Shown: positions 21,021-32,490 of the stretch, piece by piece
How positions within the stretch are numbered: the first letter of the stretch is position 1
Layout of the letters: every line of letters begins with the position of its first letter
NCBI GenBank assembly: GCA_031308135.1
Contig: JAHLJT010008446.1
Location: 161,405,504 to 161,469,503 of the forward strand
Direction: 5' to 3'
From: Acheta domesticus
Lineage: Eukaryota > Arthropoda > Insecta > Orthoptera > Gryllidae
Length of the DNA: 64,000 bases
Notes under the pieces: generated by a model
Told to the model about the DNA's origin: nothing
Database searches by the model: none
Seen by the model: only the letters and a program-made list of their open reading frames with translations
Made by a program: the position numbers and the translations under genes

Positions 21021-22923
21021 ACTAGTGGTGCTTCCAACGCACATACTTTCTCGCTCTACTTCTATACGGTCCTTATTGCTATTCCACTACTCCATAAACA
21101 AGCAAAAGTGTACTATACCAGCAAACCATTTCGGTACCGAGACCCGACAAACGAAACTCAAATTCAACGAACCGGCACGTATACCACTACGCAACACCAA
21201 CACCGCCTCTGTCGAACAGAGCCATAAACGAATAGAACCGACCTAGAAAATGGTAAATGCATGACAAGGAAACAATTGATACGATGGTAATACGCTTTAC
21301 AAATATAAGAAGAGAGATAAAAAATTGTTAAAACATAAAAATTTGAACACATATGTACAGACATTTCCACGACATTTATCGCAATTACTTATATTTTAGT
21401 CAAAACGTAATTCTATAAATTTTATCATTAGGAGCCGGTAATTTTCAACATGCGAAAAACATATCTTTCAAATATGACCAAGAAAGGCAGCGATAAACCG
21501 CATTACGAAGTATTCGCAAGCCTAGAAATTGATAATAATTTCTAAGCCGTTAGGGATTGTAAGTTTATCGCTTGCCTTCTTCTTAAAATATATATAGTAT
21601 TACAATTTAGCGTTAAAATGCTCATAATTTTACTTAAATTGATTCATACAGATATATACTAGACAACTGTTCATTTGACATGTCATACGCCTCAGAAATC
21701 GAATAACAGAGTTGAAAAATTGTTTAAAAGACGCAGTTAGGGAAAACACAGACAAGTCCTGTCTATTTATCTATATTGAAACTATTCGTGAGTAAGAAGT
21801 ACTTCAAATGATTTTCTAATAAGTATCTACTCTCTTCAATGTTTTTTTCCTGCAACATCACATTCATCAAATTAAAATCCCCCTCGGGGGATCGAACTCG
21901 GCACCTTTCTTATTGAATATCTGAACCCGAAGGTGCATTAACCAACCGCGTTACGAAACCAACTTGCGGAACAACAGCTTATATTTCAGTCAAAACGTAC
22001 TTGTATCAGTTCTATCATTAGGAAGCCGGTAATTCTCAACATGCGAAAAACATGTCTTTCAAAAAACATGACCAAGAAAGGCAGCGGTGAACAGTTTACT
22101 CCACATAATTTATCCGATGATCGGCATTTGGAAAATAACTACTGCGAGAAAGTATGTGCCATTCTATAGCACCACTAGTTTTTTTATATATTTACCGTCC
22201 TTTCTTACACACGTGCAGAAAATTTAAAGAAAAAATTTGGAGCGGTTTTTGAGAAAATGTTTTTTGTCCATTTGAATCGCAATTTACGCAAAAACTATTC
22301 GTTTTTCCAAAAATTGGTACATGACCTTCTTTGAAGTGCTAATTTTGTACAACCGACTTTGTCTGAGGCAAAAATCTGTATCTTCAATTTTGCAGTTTTT
22401 AAATAGTTTTTTGCAATTTTCGAAAAATAGGGCCTATCAACGAAAATGATGCCTACGTCATTCCCTTCAACGTTCTTCGCACTATTCAACCACAAAATAT
22501 AATCAAAAAATTAGGAGCCATTTTTTTTAATTTAGAAAATCTCAAAATGGGCTTCATGTAAAGTATCCTCAAATACTAAGATATCGGTTTCAAATTCAAG
22601 AGGCATTGAGACGAGTAAAAACCATCGGAGAATATCAATTTCGAAGAAAATCGACCGGACGGTTTAGGCGTTAGCGTTGACCACAGCCGGACAGACGGGC
22701 GGAATGCCGTCAATCGATTTTGAAGTATGAAGAAGCAACAAATCATGGATTTTGACTACACCACGAGATAGAGGATTTTTTTTATAAATTTAGCAACAGG
22801 TTGTGTCCACTTTTTTGTCACCAGACCGCTGCTATAAGAGATTTTCTGGCGAAAATTCCCCCGTTTTTCGCCGCACGATTACATAACTTCTCTTCTTACG
22901 AAGTAATCGTAAGGCGAGAAAGG
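21021..22923 (-). mobile_element. Helentron/HINE-like composite, complete copy
   Basis: It starts ACTAGTGGTGCTTCC...ACTTTCTCGC at 21021 and ends in the hairpin CTTCTCTTCTTACGAAG...CGTAAGGCGAGAAAGG at about 22887-22923. An inverted copy of the ACTAGT end (GCGAGAAAGTATGTGCC...CACCACTAGT) lies internally at about 22144-22179. The insertion falls in a run of A inside a LINE codon (TTA AAA ... AAA GGG), so insertion between two A (two T on the element strand) without a duplication can be read directly. Short frames inside have no known domain. No RepHel coding remains. Confidence 0.8.
21878..21962 (-). repeat. tRNA-like module in the composite element
   Basis: Minus strand: TAACGCGGTTGGTTAATGCACC as A-box region and CCGAGTTCGATCCCC as B-box region, followed by GAGGGGGATTTTAAT. 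The counterpart at 61130-61205 differs at few positions. It could be a SINE captured before the composite spread. Confidence 0.6.
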
Positions 22924-24240
22924 AAAAAGGGAACACAAATGAAATTCAAAATTACCGGCCAATTTCTCTGTTGTCACTTTTCTCAAAAATATTATAGAGT
23001 CTTTTCTACTCACGAATGGAAACTTTTCTCAGGAAAAACAAAGCGTTTTCAGACTCACAACACGGTTTTAGAAAATCAAAATCTATGGAAACTGCCATTT
23101 TATCTTTTCTCAAAGATGTTACTGCCTCAATAGACCAAAATGAAGTACCCATTGGAATATTCTTAGATCTTTCGAAAGCTTTTGACGTTATTGACCATAA
23201 CATCTTGCTCTCAAAATTTCCTTCGAATGGAATTCGTGGTATTGCCCTAGATTGGATAACTTCATTTCTTAAACATCGCACTCAAAGAGAAGAAATACCA
23301 TACTGGCACGAAAGGACATTACATACTTATGTCTCCAATTCTTTGCCAATTGAGCTTTGGGTCCCGCAAGGTTCGATCTTAGGGCCTATCCTCTTTCTGT
23401 TATATGTAAACGATATGCCCTCGTCTATTAAAAATGGAAGAACGGTTCTGTTTGCCAATGACACGAATGTTTTTTACAAAAAGAAGCAGTAAATAGTAGG
23501 ATTTCAGAAGTTTCAAATTGGTTTAATAATAACAAATTAATTGTTAACGAAAGAAAAACTGTTTCAATGCATTTTTGCATTTGAAATCGGCAATCGCGTG
23601 TTCCATTGAAAATGAACAATATGCAATTAGCTGATGTTGAGGTAACAAAATTTTTAGGTCTCTCAATTCAATCAAACCTCTAATGGAATGTACATATAAC
23701 AGAATTAAACATTAAATTAAGTTCATTATGTTACGCATTCAGAATACTTAGAAATTCTGTCAGTCTTCATGCAGCTCGTTGCGTTTATTTTGCAAATGTA
23801 CATTTCCGCCTGAGATATAGTATAATATTCGAGGGAAGCTCATCCTGTAGTATTCAGACCTTCAGATTGCAAAAGAAAATTATTCGAATAATGAAAAAAT
23901 GCCTTCCACCTGATCACTGCAAGCCTCTTTCATTGAGCTTGGAATCTTACCATTGCCTTGTCTATTTATTTACGGAGGGAGCTACTTAACGGAGGGAACA
24001 TATTTCATGCAATATTGATATTTATAATTACAACACACGCCGTAGAAATCACGTGCATCAAGTGTCAGTATCAACAGCTCATTACAAGAAATCAACATAC
24101 AATAGATGTACGTTACTTTACAACGCATTGCCAGATGATATTAAACAATTAAAGTCATTACACAAATTTAAGTGAATAGTAAAATCTTTTCTGTTGCAAA
24201 ACTGTTTCTACACAATTAGAGACTATACTGATTGTCAAAA
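22924..24240 (+). pseudogene. LINE ORF2, reverse transcriptase and C-terminal part (Jockey/CR1-like)
   Basis: This continues the LINE begun at 20390. Visible in order: NYRPISLLS (about 22950), a frame shift, then 23016-23492 with ETAILSFLKD, GIFLDLSKAFDVIDHNILLS (first catalytic Asp), ELWVPQGSILGPILFLLYVND and LFANDTNVF, where the usual YADD is ANDT, so a catalytic Asp of the pair is altered. After a shift, the thumb and C-terminal region continues (SNWFNNNKLIVNERKT, KFLGLSIQSNL, CLPPDHCKPLSLSLESYHC) to about 24240. Stops and shifts make it inactive. 3' sequence after 24240 is AT-rich; the exact element end is not resolved. Confidence 0.85.
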
Positions 24241-24249
24241 AGAAAAGAA

Positions 24250-24694
24250 ATATTTATTTTAACAAAGCAATGATATATAATGAATTAGTTTACGTTTGTA
24301 TTGTATGCATTTAAAAAATATTTAATACGCCTGTAACAAGTAATGTACTTTAGCTTCCGGGTCAATGACCCCCATCTCGATCAGGTTTTTGTCCAGTTGC
24401 CCTGATCCATTGAGCAAATGCTGAGATGGCCCCTTGTTATGCTTCTGGACGTAAATGTAGCTTCACTGTGTGCACGTTTTGTTGAGCACTCCTTTTGCAT
24501 GAAATGGTAGAATGGTAGAAGTACAATTGATGGTCATTACTATTTTGTTAGCAATGTAGAGAAATCAAATCAGTTCACTCACCGTTGAAATTGATTTTCT
24601 ATAACTCGGGAACAAACGTTTTTCAAATTTTTATTTTTCTAAAATAATAATTATTTTCTAAATTCTTGTTTCTTGTTTTTCAAATGATGCTTTT
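24250..24694. other. Probable LINE 3' flank, no clear feature
   Basis: AT-rich sequence with a patch at 24340-24480 (GGGTCAATGACCCCCATC, CAGTTGCCCTGATCC). Nothing can be assigned with confidence. Confidence 0.3.
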
Positions 24695-25500
24695 TTAAAT
24701 TCTGGGCCTCAAGAAAATGTGCGCAGATAATCGCTTTCCCCTCACGTCATATACAGTTCTTACTGTTTTTGACCAAATAAACAAATAAAGAGTATAGCCA
24801 AATAAGGGGTGAAAATTGCCCCAAACCAAATTGGTAATCGCGATACTCATTCGAAGGAGAATAAAAATGGCGTAGATTCCCAAAAAATCAGCCTCTTATG
24901 GCCATTTGCTACAGAGTGCAATGAGAAACGTGTTTTTTGTTTTTGTACTTTTTTCTCAGCTTTGCATGTATTAGGCTGAAAGAAAAATTGCTGAGACGAA
25001 GAAAAATATGTGGTAAAGCAATGGTTATGGATGAAGAACCAGGTGAATAATATAGGCGAATAAGGAGATGAACATTATCCCAAACCAAATAGATAATCGT
25101 GATACTATGAAATAATAAAATGCCAAACATTCTCAAACAGCCTACTAGGGCAATTTGTGGCAGACATGCAAGAGAAACGTGTTTTTCTCGTTTTATTTTA
25201 TTATCAGCTTCTATTGCATGTATTAGGCTGAAAAAATACAGAGACGAAGAAAAATATGTAAATTTAAAGATCTTTTTTCAACTAATTTTGGCGCTAAACT
25301 CAAATATATAAAAAATTGAAATTGATTTTCGACGTAATAACTTTGGAGTACTCTCTCAGATTCCCCCCTAGAATGTGTCTCATAACATTCTATAACATAT
25401 TTGTTTTTCATAATTTTAAACAATGTGGACGATAGTGAAAAATAATTCAAATCAATTTTATCAGTTTATAAATTTGAAATTCGTGCCAAAATGTGAATGG
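24695..25500. repeat. Unclassified interspersed repeat, two tandem partial copies
   Basis: Two partial copies lie in the same orientation. Shared blocks, in order: CCCAAACCAAAT(T/A)G(G/A)TAATCG(C/T)GATACT, GAGAAACGTGTTTTT, TGCATGTATTAGGCTGAA, GAGACGAAGAAAAATATG. The second copy continues with TTTTGGCGC(T/C)AAA, an ACATTCTATAACATATTTG region and GTGCCAAAATGTG. Other copies are at 26450-26935 (inverted), 28140-28238 with 28786-29165, and 34340-34530 (inverted). No terminal structure or coding region was recognised. Confidence 0.7.
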
Positions 25501-26449
25501 AAAAAATGTTTAGCAATTTTGCAACAATTTATATTAAAATCATTGAATACTTATTGAATTAAATTGAATTATGAAATTCTCACTTATAAGCATGATTTAC
25601 AACGTTTTGCTGACAAATGTTCGTTTTATGTGGAAAGTATATTATCGAATAAAAATCATCAAACAACTTTTGTTGATAGATTTATGTATTGTTTCTAAAA
25701 TAAATCATATTACTCGCTTTAAGGTATATTAATCATTCATGTTTATAATATAAATCAAATTATTCAGATGTAGGTTTACTAATCATTGGCAATTAGGCAA
25801 TCATAGACAATTAAACATTGTTACTGTCCTCTCCAATAAATGGGATCGTTCGTTTATAAGCAGTCTACTCAAAATTTCTGACGGGTTAACAATTTTCGCC
25901 AAGTAACGAGCGTGTGACATACGAAAAAATGAGGGCAGCTATGTGGGAGCAGCATCCCAGGGTCGACTTCCGTTCGCACTTCAAAATAATATGTGTTTCA
26001 CTGCTGATATACGGAGCTTGCCATCGTCTACTGTCCATGATGGAAAGAGATAGGTAGGCTCCTCCGGTGCATCATTTTTTCCCCGCTCTGCGTTGCACCA
26101 GTTGGTGATGCGAACCACGTGACCATAACACATGCACTTCGTTTGAAAAGCCAGGCCAGACATATGCCACTACATTCATGGAGAGCGAGAAGTGTTGAGA
26201 AATATTTTGAAAGGATCATAAAGTGACAATTTTGAACGGTAACCAACCAAAAATAACACGATGAAGGTGTAATTGAAATAAAAGATGCAATTCGAAAATG
26301 CTCATCAGTTTCTGTATAAATTACTTGCAACTGTGATAAATTTGGCATTTAAAGTTCCCTTTAATATTATGATCCAAACTGGTGCCTGAAGCTCATTGGC
26401 TGAAGTAGACGATGCACATGAGCCCACACCTCTCTTTCCACCATAGATA
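25501..26449. other. Unassigned sequence
   Basis: 25500-25870 is AT-rich. 25880-26200 is richer in GC with overlapping minus frames (25981-26163, 26028-26348) that show no known domain. I see no gene or terminal repeat. Confidence 0.3.
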
Positions 26450-26935
26450 TTCCGTTTGAGTTTGGATTGATTGATTGATCGTGATTCGAGGCGCGTCATT
26501 TTCAAATTTTTAAACTGATAAAATTGGTTTTAATTATTTTTCAGAATCGTGCACATTGTTTAAAATTATGAAAAATATATGTTTTTAGAATGTTATGAGA
26601 CCCATTCTAGGGGAAAAACTGATACAGTACTCCAACCTTATCGCGTCGAAGACTAATTTCCAAAACGTTTTCTATTTGAATTTGGCGCCAAAATTGGTTC
26701 ATAATTATACCTTCGAATTCACATATTTTTCTTCGTCTCTGCATTTTTTTCAACCTAATACACACAAATGAAGCTGAGAAAAAAATTAAAAACCCGTTTC
26801 TCGGTGTATCTCTGTAAGAGATGGCTCTAGGAAGAAGATTTTTTGGGGAATCTATGGTATTTTTATTCTCTTTCATAAAAGTGCTGTGATTATCAATTTG
26901 GTTTGGGAGCACTTTTCACCCCCTTATTCGGCTGT
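26450..26935. repeat. Unclassified interspersed repeat, inverted copy
   Basis: Reverse of the family at 24695-25500: AAACTGATAAAATTGGTTTTAATTATTTTTC, GGCGCCAAAATTGG, TTCTTCGTCTCTGCA, AAGCTGAGAAAAAAATT, GATTATCAATTTGGTTTGGGAGCAC and CCCCTTATTCGGCT appear in the expected inverted order. Confidence 0.7.
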
Positions 26936-27674
26936 ACCCATTGGGCATGCGTTGTATATGACACCGTCTTGGAGAAATTTGATTTACTTGGTGACATCGC
27001 AGTAATAATCCCGGCCGATATTTCACAGTCCCAGGGGCAAACATTTGCATGCAGTGAAGGCGCTTTATTCTTGATTATGCAGGGGGTTGCGTAGAGATCA
27101 AGGGCGCTTGGGATGTCATAAACCAATAAATCATCATCAACATCGCCTCCACCTGTCTGATTTAATTCAAATCAATTATACAGTACTATCCCGCAAGACA
27201 AAATTAAGGAATTTGGAGCGCGTTTAGTTCATTACGAGAAAACCAAAAGTTATGTGAAGCTAAAAACATTTACATGATTTAGACCGTAATGCTGCTTCGA
27301 TAAAGTCAATTTGATTTGAAAGAGATTGAACAGTACGATGATTGACATTGATTCGAATCTTTTCCAATTACTTACACGGATATTTTCTCCTGCATCTGAC
27401 TGTAGTTGCTATCTTTTAATTTAATTTTTACCTCGAGGGCTTGGTCGAAAGCAGTGACAGGCGGTAGGTGGGGCTACAGACAGAGTAATGAATAATGAGA
27501 AGTAGTAAAATATTAAGTTCAGGGGAAAAGTTAATTGAGTCCAAATGGGCCCGGAGGTGGAAGATATCTAGTAGAAGTGGTTGGGGACGGATCTTGGGCA
27601 GACAATTCCGAAGTTGTAAAAGGACGGGTTTTTGCAAGTTCACTACCGAGTGCCCCCAAAGCATATCGATAATC
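26936..27674. other. Unassigned sequence
   Basis: It contains short frames on both strands (26903-27094 plus, 26893-27126 minus, 27428-27766 minus) with no recognised domain. Part of 27640-27670 resembles the interspersed repeat described at 24695. Confidence 0.3.
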
Positions 27675-28090
27675 CCGATACTAGATAGATAGATATTTAT
27701 TTCCGCAAATAGGTTTATGCAACCTGGTGGCAGAACACTAAAATTTACATTATTATTAAAAATCACATATTATAATTAAGAATTAAATACAATGTAACTT
27801 AAAATAATTTGAAGACCGTAATATTAATAATAATATGATAACAGTGATGACAATAAAGGCTTCAACAACAATAACCGCTTTAATTCTTCATTTTATGGTG
27901 GTCTTCTACAGATATTTTACATCAATAAATACACGACTTTTTATTACTCTGACGACCACTCCACTTCACTTCACTTCACTTCACAACACTTGCACTTCAC
28001 TTCTGTTTCTACTTCAGTATTGCACTACACTTCACAACACGTCACCACACTTCTATACCAATACTACTTAAAATATAATTATATATTTAA
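27675..28090 (-). mobile_element. 3' tail of a non-LTR retrotransposon
   Basis: Read on the minus strand it ends TTGCGGAAATAAATATCTATCTATCTAG, a TTGCGGAAATAAATATC end with a short (ATCT)n tail, as seen for L2/CR1-type LINEs. Upstream is a CACTT/AAGTG low-complexity tract (about 27960-28060). No reverse transcriptase is attached, so this is a 5'-truncated copy. Confidence 0.55.
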
Positions 28091-28238
28091 TAAAGTGATG
28101 CATTTAATAAATACTACAATACTAATATGAAGGATACTAGTATGAAGGATACAAAAAATAACATAGATTCCCAAAAAATAAGCCCCCTAGGGCAATCTGA
28201 GATGGGCAAATGAAAAACGTGATTTCCAGGGTTTTTTT

Positions 28239-28785
28239 ACTTTCTCGCCTTACAAATACTTCGTAAGAAGAGAAAGTTATGTAATCTTGCCCCGGAAAAC
28301 TATCTTTCCAGCACACTGCGATTGTGTGGCGTAGTAACTCTCAGTAACTGTGTTCGGGTGTCAGAATGAAAAAAAACTTGCTAGTTAAAACACTTTTGCT
28401 GTTTTATGTAGGTGTATATTATTGCAGAGCATTTTAAATAATTCAAAAATATATGTGCTTTGGTGGCACTCCGTGTTGAATTTGACGTTTTGAATATAAA
28501 TGAGAAAGGAATAAATGTATCTACGGTGGAAGTTTTTATACTTTGTTTCGAAGTATTAGTTGTTTGTTTTACTGGGACAATCGGACATTTACGTGTTTTA
28601 TGGCTTTGCCCGAGTTCGGTCCATGCACGCTTATGTGGCGTAGTGGCATGAATGCCGGCAAGTAAAATCTGAGCATTTGGGATCGCGTCTTGGAGTGGAA
28701 AAAAATTGCTGGTTTATGTAGTTGTATAATATTGCGGAGCATTAGGAACAATGCGAGAAAGTATGTGCTATGTAGAACCACTAGT
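28239..28785 (+). mobile_element. Short complete Helentron/HINE-like copy
   Basis: It begins ACTTTCTCGCCTTACAAATACTTCGTAAGAAGAGAAAGT (hairpin) after a T run and ends GCGAGAAAGTATGTGC...ACCACTAGT before TTTAGC. At 547 bp it is the shortest complete member. It sits inside the interspersed repeat: 28200-28238 and 28786-28830 together read through the same GTGATTT...AGCTTCTATTGCATGTATTAG sequence found uninterrupted at 25172-25230, which shows insertion between T and T with no duplication. Confidence 0.75.
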
Positions 28786-29165
28786 TTTAGCTTCTATTGC
28801 ATGTATTAGTTAAAACAATTGCAGACACGGGGAAAAATAGTTGAAATGGAAGGTATTTTGTTGACGAATTTTGGCGCCAAATTCAAATAGATAAAATCTG
28901 AATGACATTTTTTTAGATTTTAAACGAGGACGATAGTGAAAAAAATTAAAAGCAATTTTATTAATTTAAAATTTTGGAATTCACGCCAAAATGTGAATGC
29001 ATACTTTTTTCACCAATGTTTACTCGATTTGTATTTAAATGATTGAAATGTCTCATTTACACTATTATTGTAAATAAGTCATTTACAATTTTTGCTGACA
29101 AATGTTTGTCTTTTATGTGGAGAGTATTTATATTATTATAATAAAATCATCAAACCCATTTTGTT
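28786..29165. repeat. Unclassified interspersed repeat, right part of a split copy
   Basis: Continues the copy begun at about 28140: AGCTTCTATTGCATGTATTAG, TTTTGGCGCCAAATTCAAATAG, and CACGCCAAAATGTGAATG are shared with 25200-25500. Confidence 0.65.
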
Positions 29166-29379
29166 TTAGATTTATGAATTGTCTGAACTAATATATAAAG
29201 GCGCAAGGTCATTGCGTTACAAAGCGTCAATCTCTTTTTTTTAAATTATTTCTTCTCGTTCGACATACTTGTCTTTCGAGGAGGTTAAATTATGCAGTGC
29301 ATAGTTATTGACTTTTTGGCAATGGCCATCCATAAGCGGGGGTTTATATAACTCGGAAGAACGTAATCATTGTGCTAAA

Positions 29380-30590
29380 GTAAATGAAGGTAGGTTGAAG
29401 ATTCATTCAGTTTGATCAATTGACAGTTATGGATGAATACGGTGGTTTGAATCGGTCTTTGGGATACCTGGATTTAATACGTGGGATGCAGCATTGCGAC
29501 CTGGGCTGAAGATTAAGGAGCATGGGAAGTGTGAAGGTTTTGGTAAACTTTTTGGGCTATTTGTGTTATGTGGTCGCTTAATGAAGGCTTTTTTAATTCT
29601 CTGCGAATCTGGGTGTTAGAAATGAACCAGGGGGCATTTAAAGTTCTTCTTAGAATATATTTTGAATGGCTGATAAATTTTGCAGATTGCTAGTCGTAGC
29701 ACATCCCCAAACTGGACAAGAATAAGTCATAGTTGGTAGAATTATGGATTTAAATAGTAGCAATCGGCATTCGACTTTCAATGAAGAACGTGCATTGTTA
29801 CAGGGAAGAGTTTTGATATTTTTGCAGATACTTTGTTGGCTATTGCATTTATGTGGGGTTTCCAAGTTAATCTTTTGTCAAGCAACACTCCTAAATATTT
29901 TATCGGTGAGGAGGTCCACGGAATATATGTATTGTGAAGATTTAATTCAGCAGGATTTTTCGGGCGGCGTAACGTGAAGATTTTTGCTTGACATTTTAAC
30001 GGGTTTATTTTGATTCTCCATTTTTGAGTCCAGTTGACGTACTCGTTTAGTGTGTTTTGAATATAGTCCTTGGCTACGGTAATGTCGTTGTGCGTTGCGA
30101 AGAAGGCGACGTCGGGACTCCTAGTTGTCGCATTTTATAAATTAGGACCGAGTGTCAGACTCTGTCGTACGCCCGACTTATATCCAGAAAAACTGATGCT
30201 GTATGTTTCTTTAGGTGATAGTCTTGTGCTATTTCTTCAATCAGTCGTAATAGTTGGTGCGTTGTCGAGTGATTGGTCATGAACCTGACTGAATAGCGTT
30301 GGTGGAATTGAGGAATTCAATAAGTCTAGACAGTATTAGTCTTTCAAAATTTTTGAAATGTTTGGCAATAGGCTTATAGGTCTGTAGCTTTGAACACATC
30401 TCGCGTCTTTTCCAAATTTACAGAAGGGAATTATTACAGCTTTTTTCCACGCTGCGGGAAAATAGTGAAGCCTTAAAGCTGCGTTGAATATTGCCGTCAA
30501 GGCTGCAATGGATTGCCTGTTCAGCATTTTCATGCACACGGTATTTATGCCGTCGATTCCAGGTGCTTTCTTAATTTTCAGACGCTTGAT
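29380..30590 (-). pseudogene. Jockey-like LINE reverse transcriptase
   Basis: On the minus strand the frames give KAPGIDGINTVCMKMLNRQS, FPAAWKKAVIIPFCK and SYRPISLLPNISKILK (about 30590-30340), then pieces corresponding to the catalytic domain, then YLGVLLDKRLTWKPHINAI and ILPTMTYSCPVWGCA (about 29860-29680) from the C-terminal region. These are signature blocks of Jockey-clade ORF2. The part between the fingers and the palm is shortened by deletion, the catalytic ADD motif is lost, and several stops are present. The 3' end is about 29380 or slightly beyond. Confidence 0.8.
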
Positions 30591-31192
30591 GCTTTTTGTT
30601 AGGTTTAGTAGTAAAGTCTGCTTGGGCTATATTTTTTAAGTCTGATAATAACTTATTATAATCATCTGCTCCGTGAACATAATGGGAGGGATTTTCACTT
30701 GCACTGGTTCTAACTGACTGTGCACCGTGGAATCACTTTCAGTATTTTCAATCACCTTGTATCTAGAAGAGACTGGAATATTATACCTAATTTCACTACA
30801 CTCTTTACTATGCTTATCATTACTTTCACTACGCTGAGAGAATTTGCGCTTCTTACTGTCCGATCTGCTATCGTCTTTAACGTCACTTGTGAATTTTGCG
30901 GGTTAGTAGAACCAGGAGTACATACGCCACTTTGTTGGTCTCCTGGTGCTGTAACTGTTGGCCCTGGTAGAGATTTTAACGGTGGCTGGCCATAAGGCTG
31001 TTGAGGCACTCCCATTAGCTGCGGCTGAATTTGTTCTTGTTGCGCGAGTTGCAGCTCTGTTTGCAACTGCTGAAGCTGCTGTTGATACATCTGCTGCTGT
31101 TGTTGAAGTTGTTGTAGGTGAGCTATCATGTTAATATCTGGCTGAGAGTTCACATGATCACGTTTACTTTCCGCTTGGGTTAAAGTTTCCAT
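30591..31192 (-). pseudogene. Jockey-like LINE ORF1 remnant, joined to ORF2 by deletion
   Basis: Starting at the ATG at 31192 (METLTQAESKRDH) the minus frame encodes a glutamine-rich stretch (about residues 27-60) and a Pro/Gly-rich segment. After a frame shift near 30890 it continues in another frame with KKRKFSQRSESND, VSSRYKVIENTES and KIPPIMF, the basic and PPI-type motifs that precede the nucleic-acid binding domain of Jockey ORF1 proteins. The zinc knuckles, the endonuclease and the start of the RT are missing: the frame runs almost directly into the RT fingers at about 30590. About 250 bases upstream (31193-31450) look like its 5' untranslated region. Confidence 0.6.
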
Positions 31193-31450
31193 GGCATTTC
31201 TGATAAGTTACGGGGCCTGAGTTCACTGACATTTACAATAAATCGGCCCTTTACTGATGCAAGAAGGTCACAAAAACAATGTTTTAAATAAACTTAGCCC
31301 GTTACGGGCTCCGTATCCGACGGTCACCACCTAACGCTTATCTTGATTTGCCACCACTGAGGCGAAGGTAAGTTCTGCCGCGCAGCGGGACGTGCATATG
31401 CTACCACTGCTAGGCCGAGACTGTAGCGACAATCTCTGAATGTACTAGAC

Positions 31451-32044
31451 CAATATCGGTGAAACATATGTGCTAGCTTCCTTTGAAAGTCAGAAGTGCT
31501 ATAGGCTATAATGTACCACCGTAAGCATTCATGTATTCACAAAATAATTATTTTTGTTGACTTTTTCCCCTAAACTTGTGTGCTTCACAGTTCAATTGTT
31601 TCATTACGCTCTACCAGAGGATGACGACTGAGGTCTGCGATTGAGTTCATCAATGTACAAGATTGCACATTGGTAGGTTATGTGAGAACTGTTTGTTGAT
31701 TTTTACCGTCAATTGTGTAATCCCAAATGTGTATATTTAATCATTATTCTGACTGCTTTTCTTCACTCTATTTACAAAAGTAACTTAGATATTGATTTTA
31801 ATTGCGTCCAGGCTTGAATGCAGTAAGTGTGCAAAAGAGAAGTATACTTACTCATATATGAAATGTTTGGAAAACGGCATATTATTGACGTATATGTGAT
31901 ATTGTCATAAGAAGATAAGAACGCATACATCTGTTCCACATGTAGTTATTGGTTTCGTTGTAGTACATTAAGTATGCTTTTTTCTTGTTAGTTAAGGTCT
32001 CATTAACTTCTAGGTCATTAGCGACCACTATTGGATTTTAACGT
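31451..32044. other. No recognisable feature
   Basis: AT-rich sequence without open frames of interest. Confidence 0.35.
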
Positions 32045-32198
32045 TATGATGTCTTTGAGGATGAAACGATACGGTGATGATAGGGAGTGCAAGGACGAAC
32101 ACATACAACGATGCCCGAGGCGAGATTCTAACCCGCGACCCTTTCGTCCGAGAACGCTACGGCATTACTGACTTAGCGATCTCGGCCACCCCGCCGGC
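32045..32198 (-). mobile_element. tRNA-derived SINE
   Basis: Minus strand: GCCGGCGGGGTGGCCGAGATC (A-box region, about 32178-32197), long variable part, GGGTTAGAATC as B-box (32123-32133; one base from consensus GGTTCGAATC), CTCGCCTCGGGC and a tail. It has the same architecture as the copy at 2781-2945. Confidence 0.65.
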
Positions 32199-32490
32199 TA
32201 TGATTAATTGATATTTGCGAGTTGGACGAATGAAAGTAAAACTTATTAGTATGAATGATTTACGTGTTAGGCTGAAACTGTGAGAAATGGATGCATTTTT
32301 GTAGAGAAGTGTTTTTTATAAGAGAGAAAATTTATCTTTGGTTGGTGAAGGAGAGATTATTTTAATTGAAGAGAGTAATTTCGGCAAGGAGTGTATATTT
32401 GAAGTAAAAGAATAATGAGATATGGAAGAAATTGAATGTGTGTCAACACTGATTTTCAAGGTAGTTGAAAATTGAACAAAAGATATTTTT

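Noticed and set aside
25880..26350. Overlapping minus frames near a GACGGGTTAAC sequence
   Set aside because: No domain, no partner end for a TTAA element, and base composition like the flanks.
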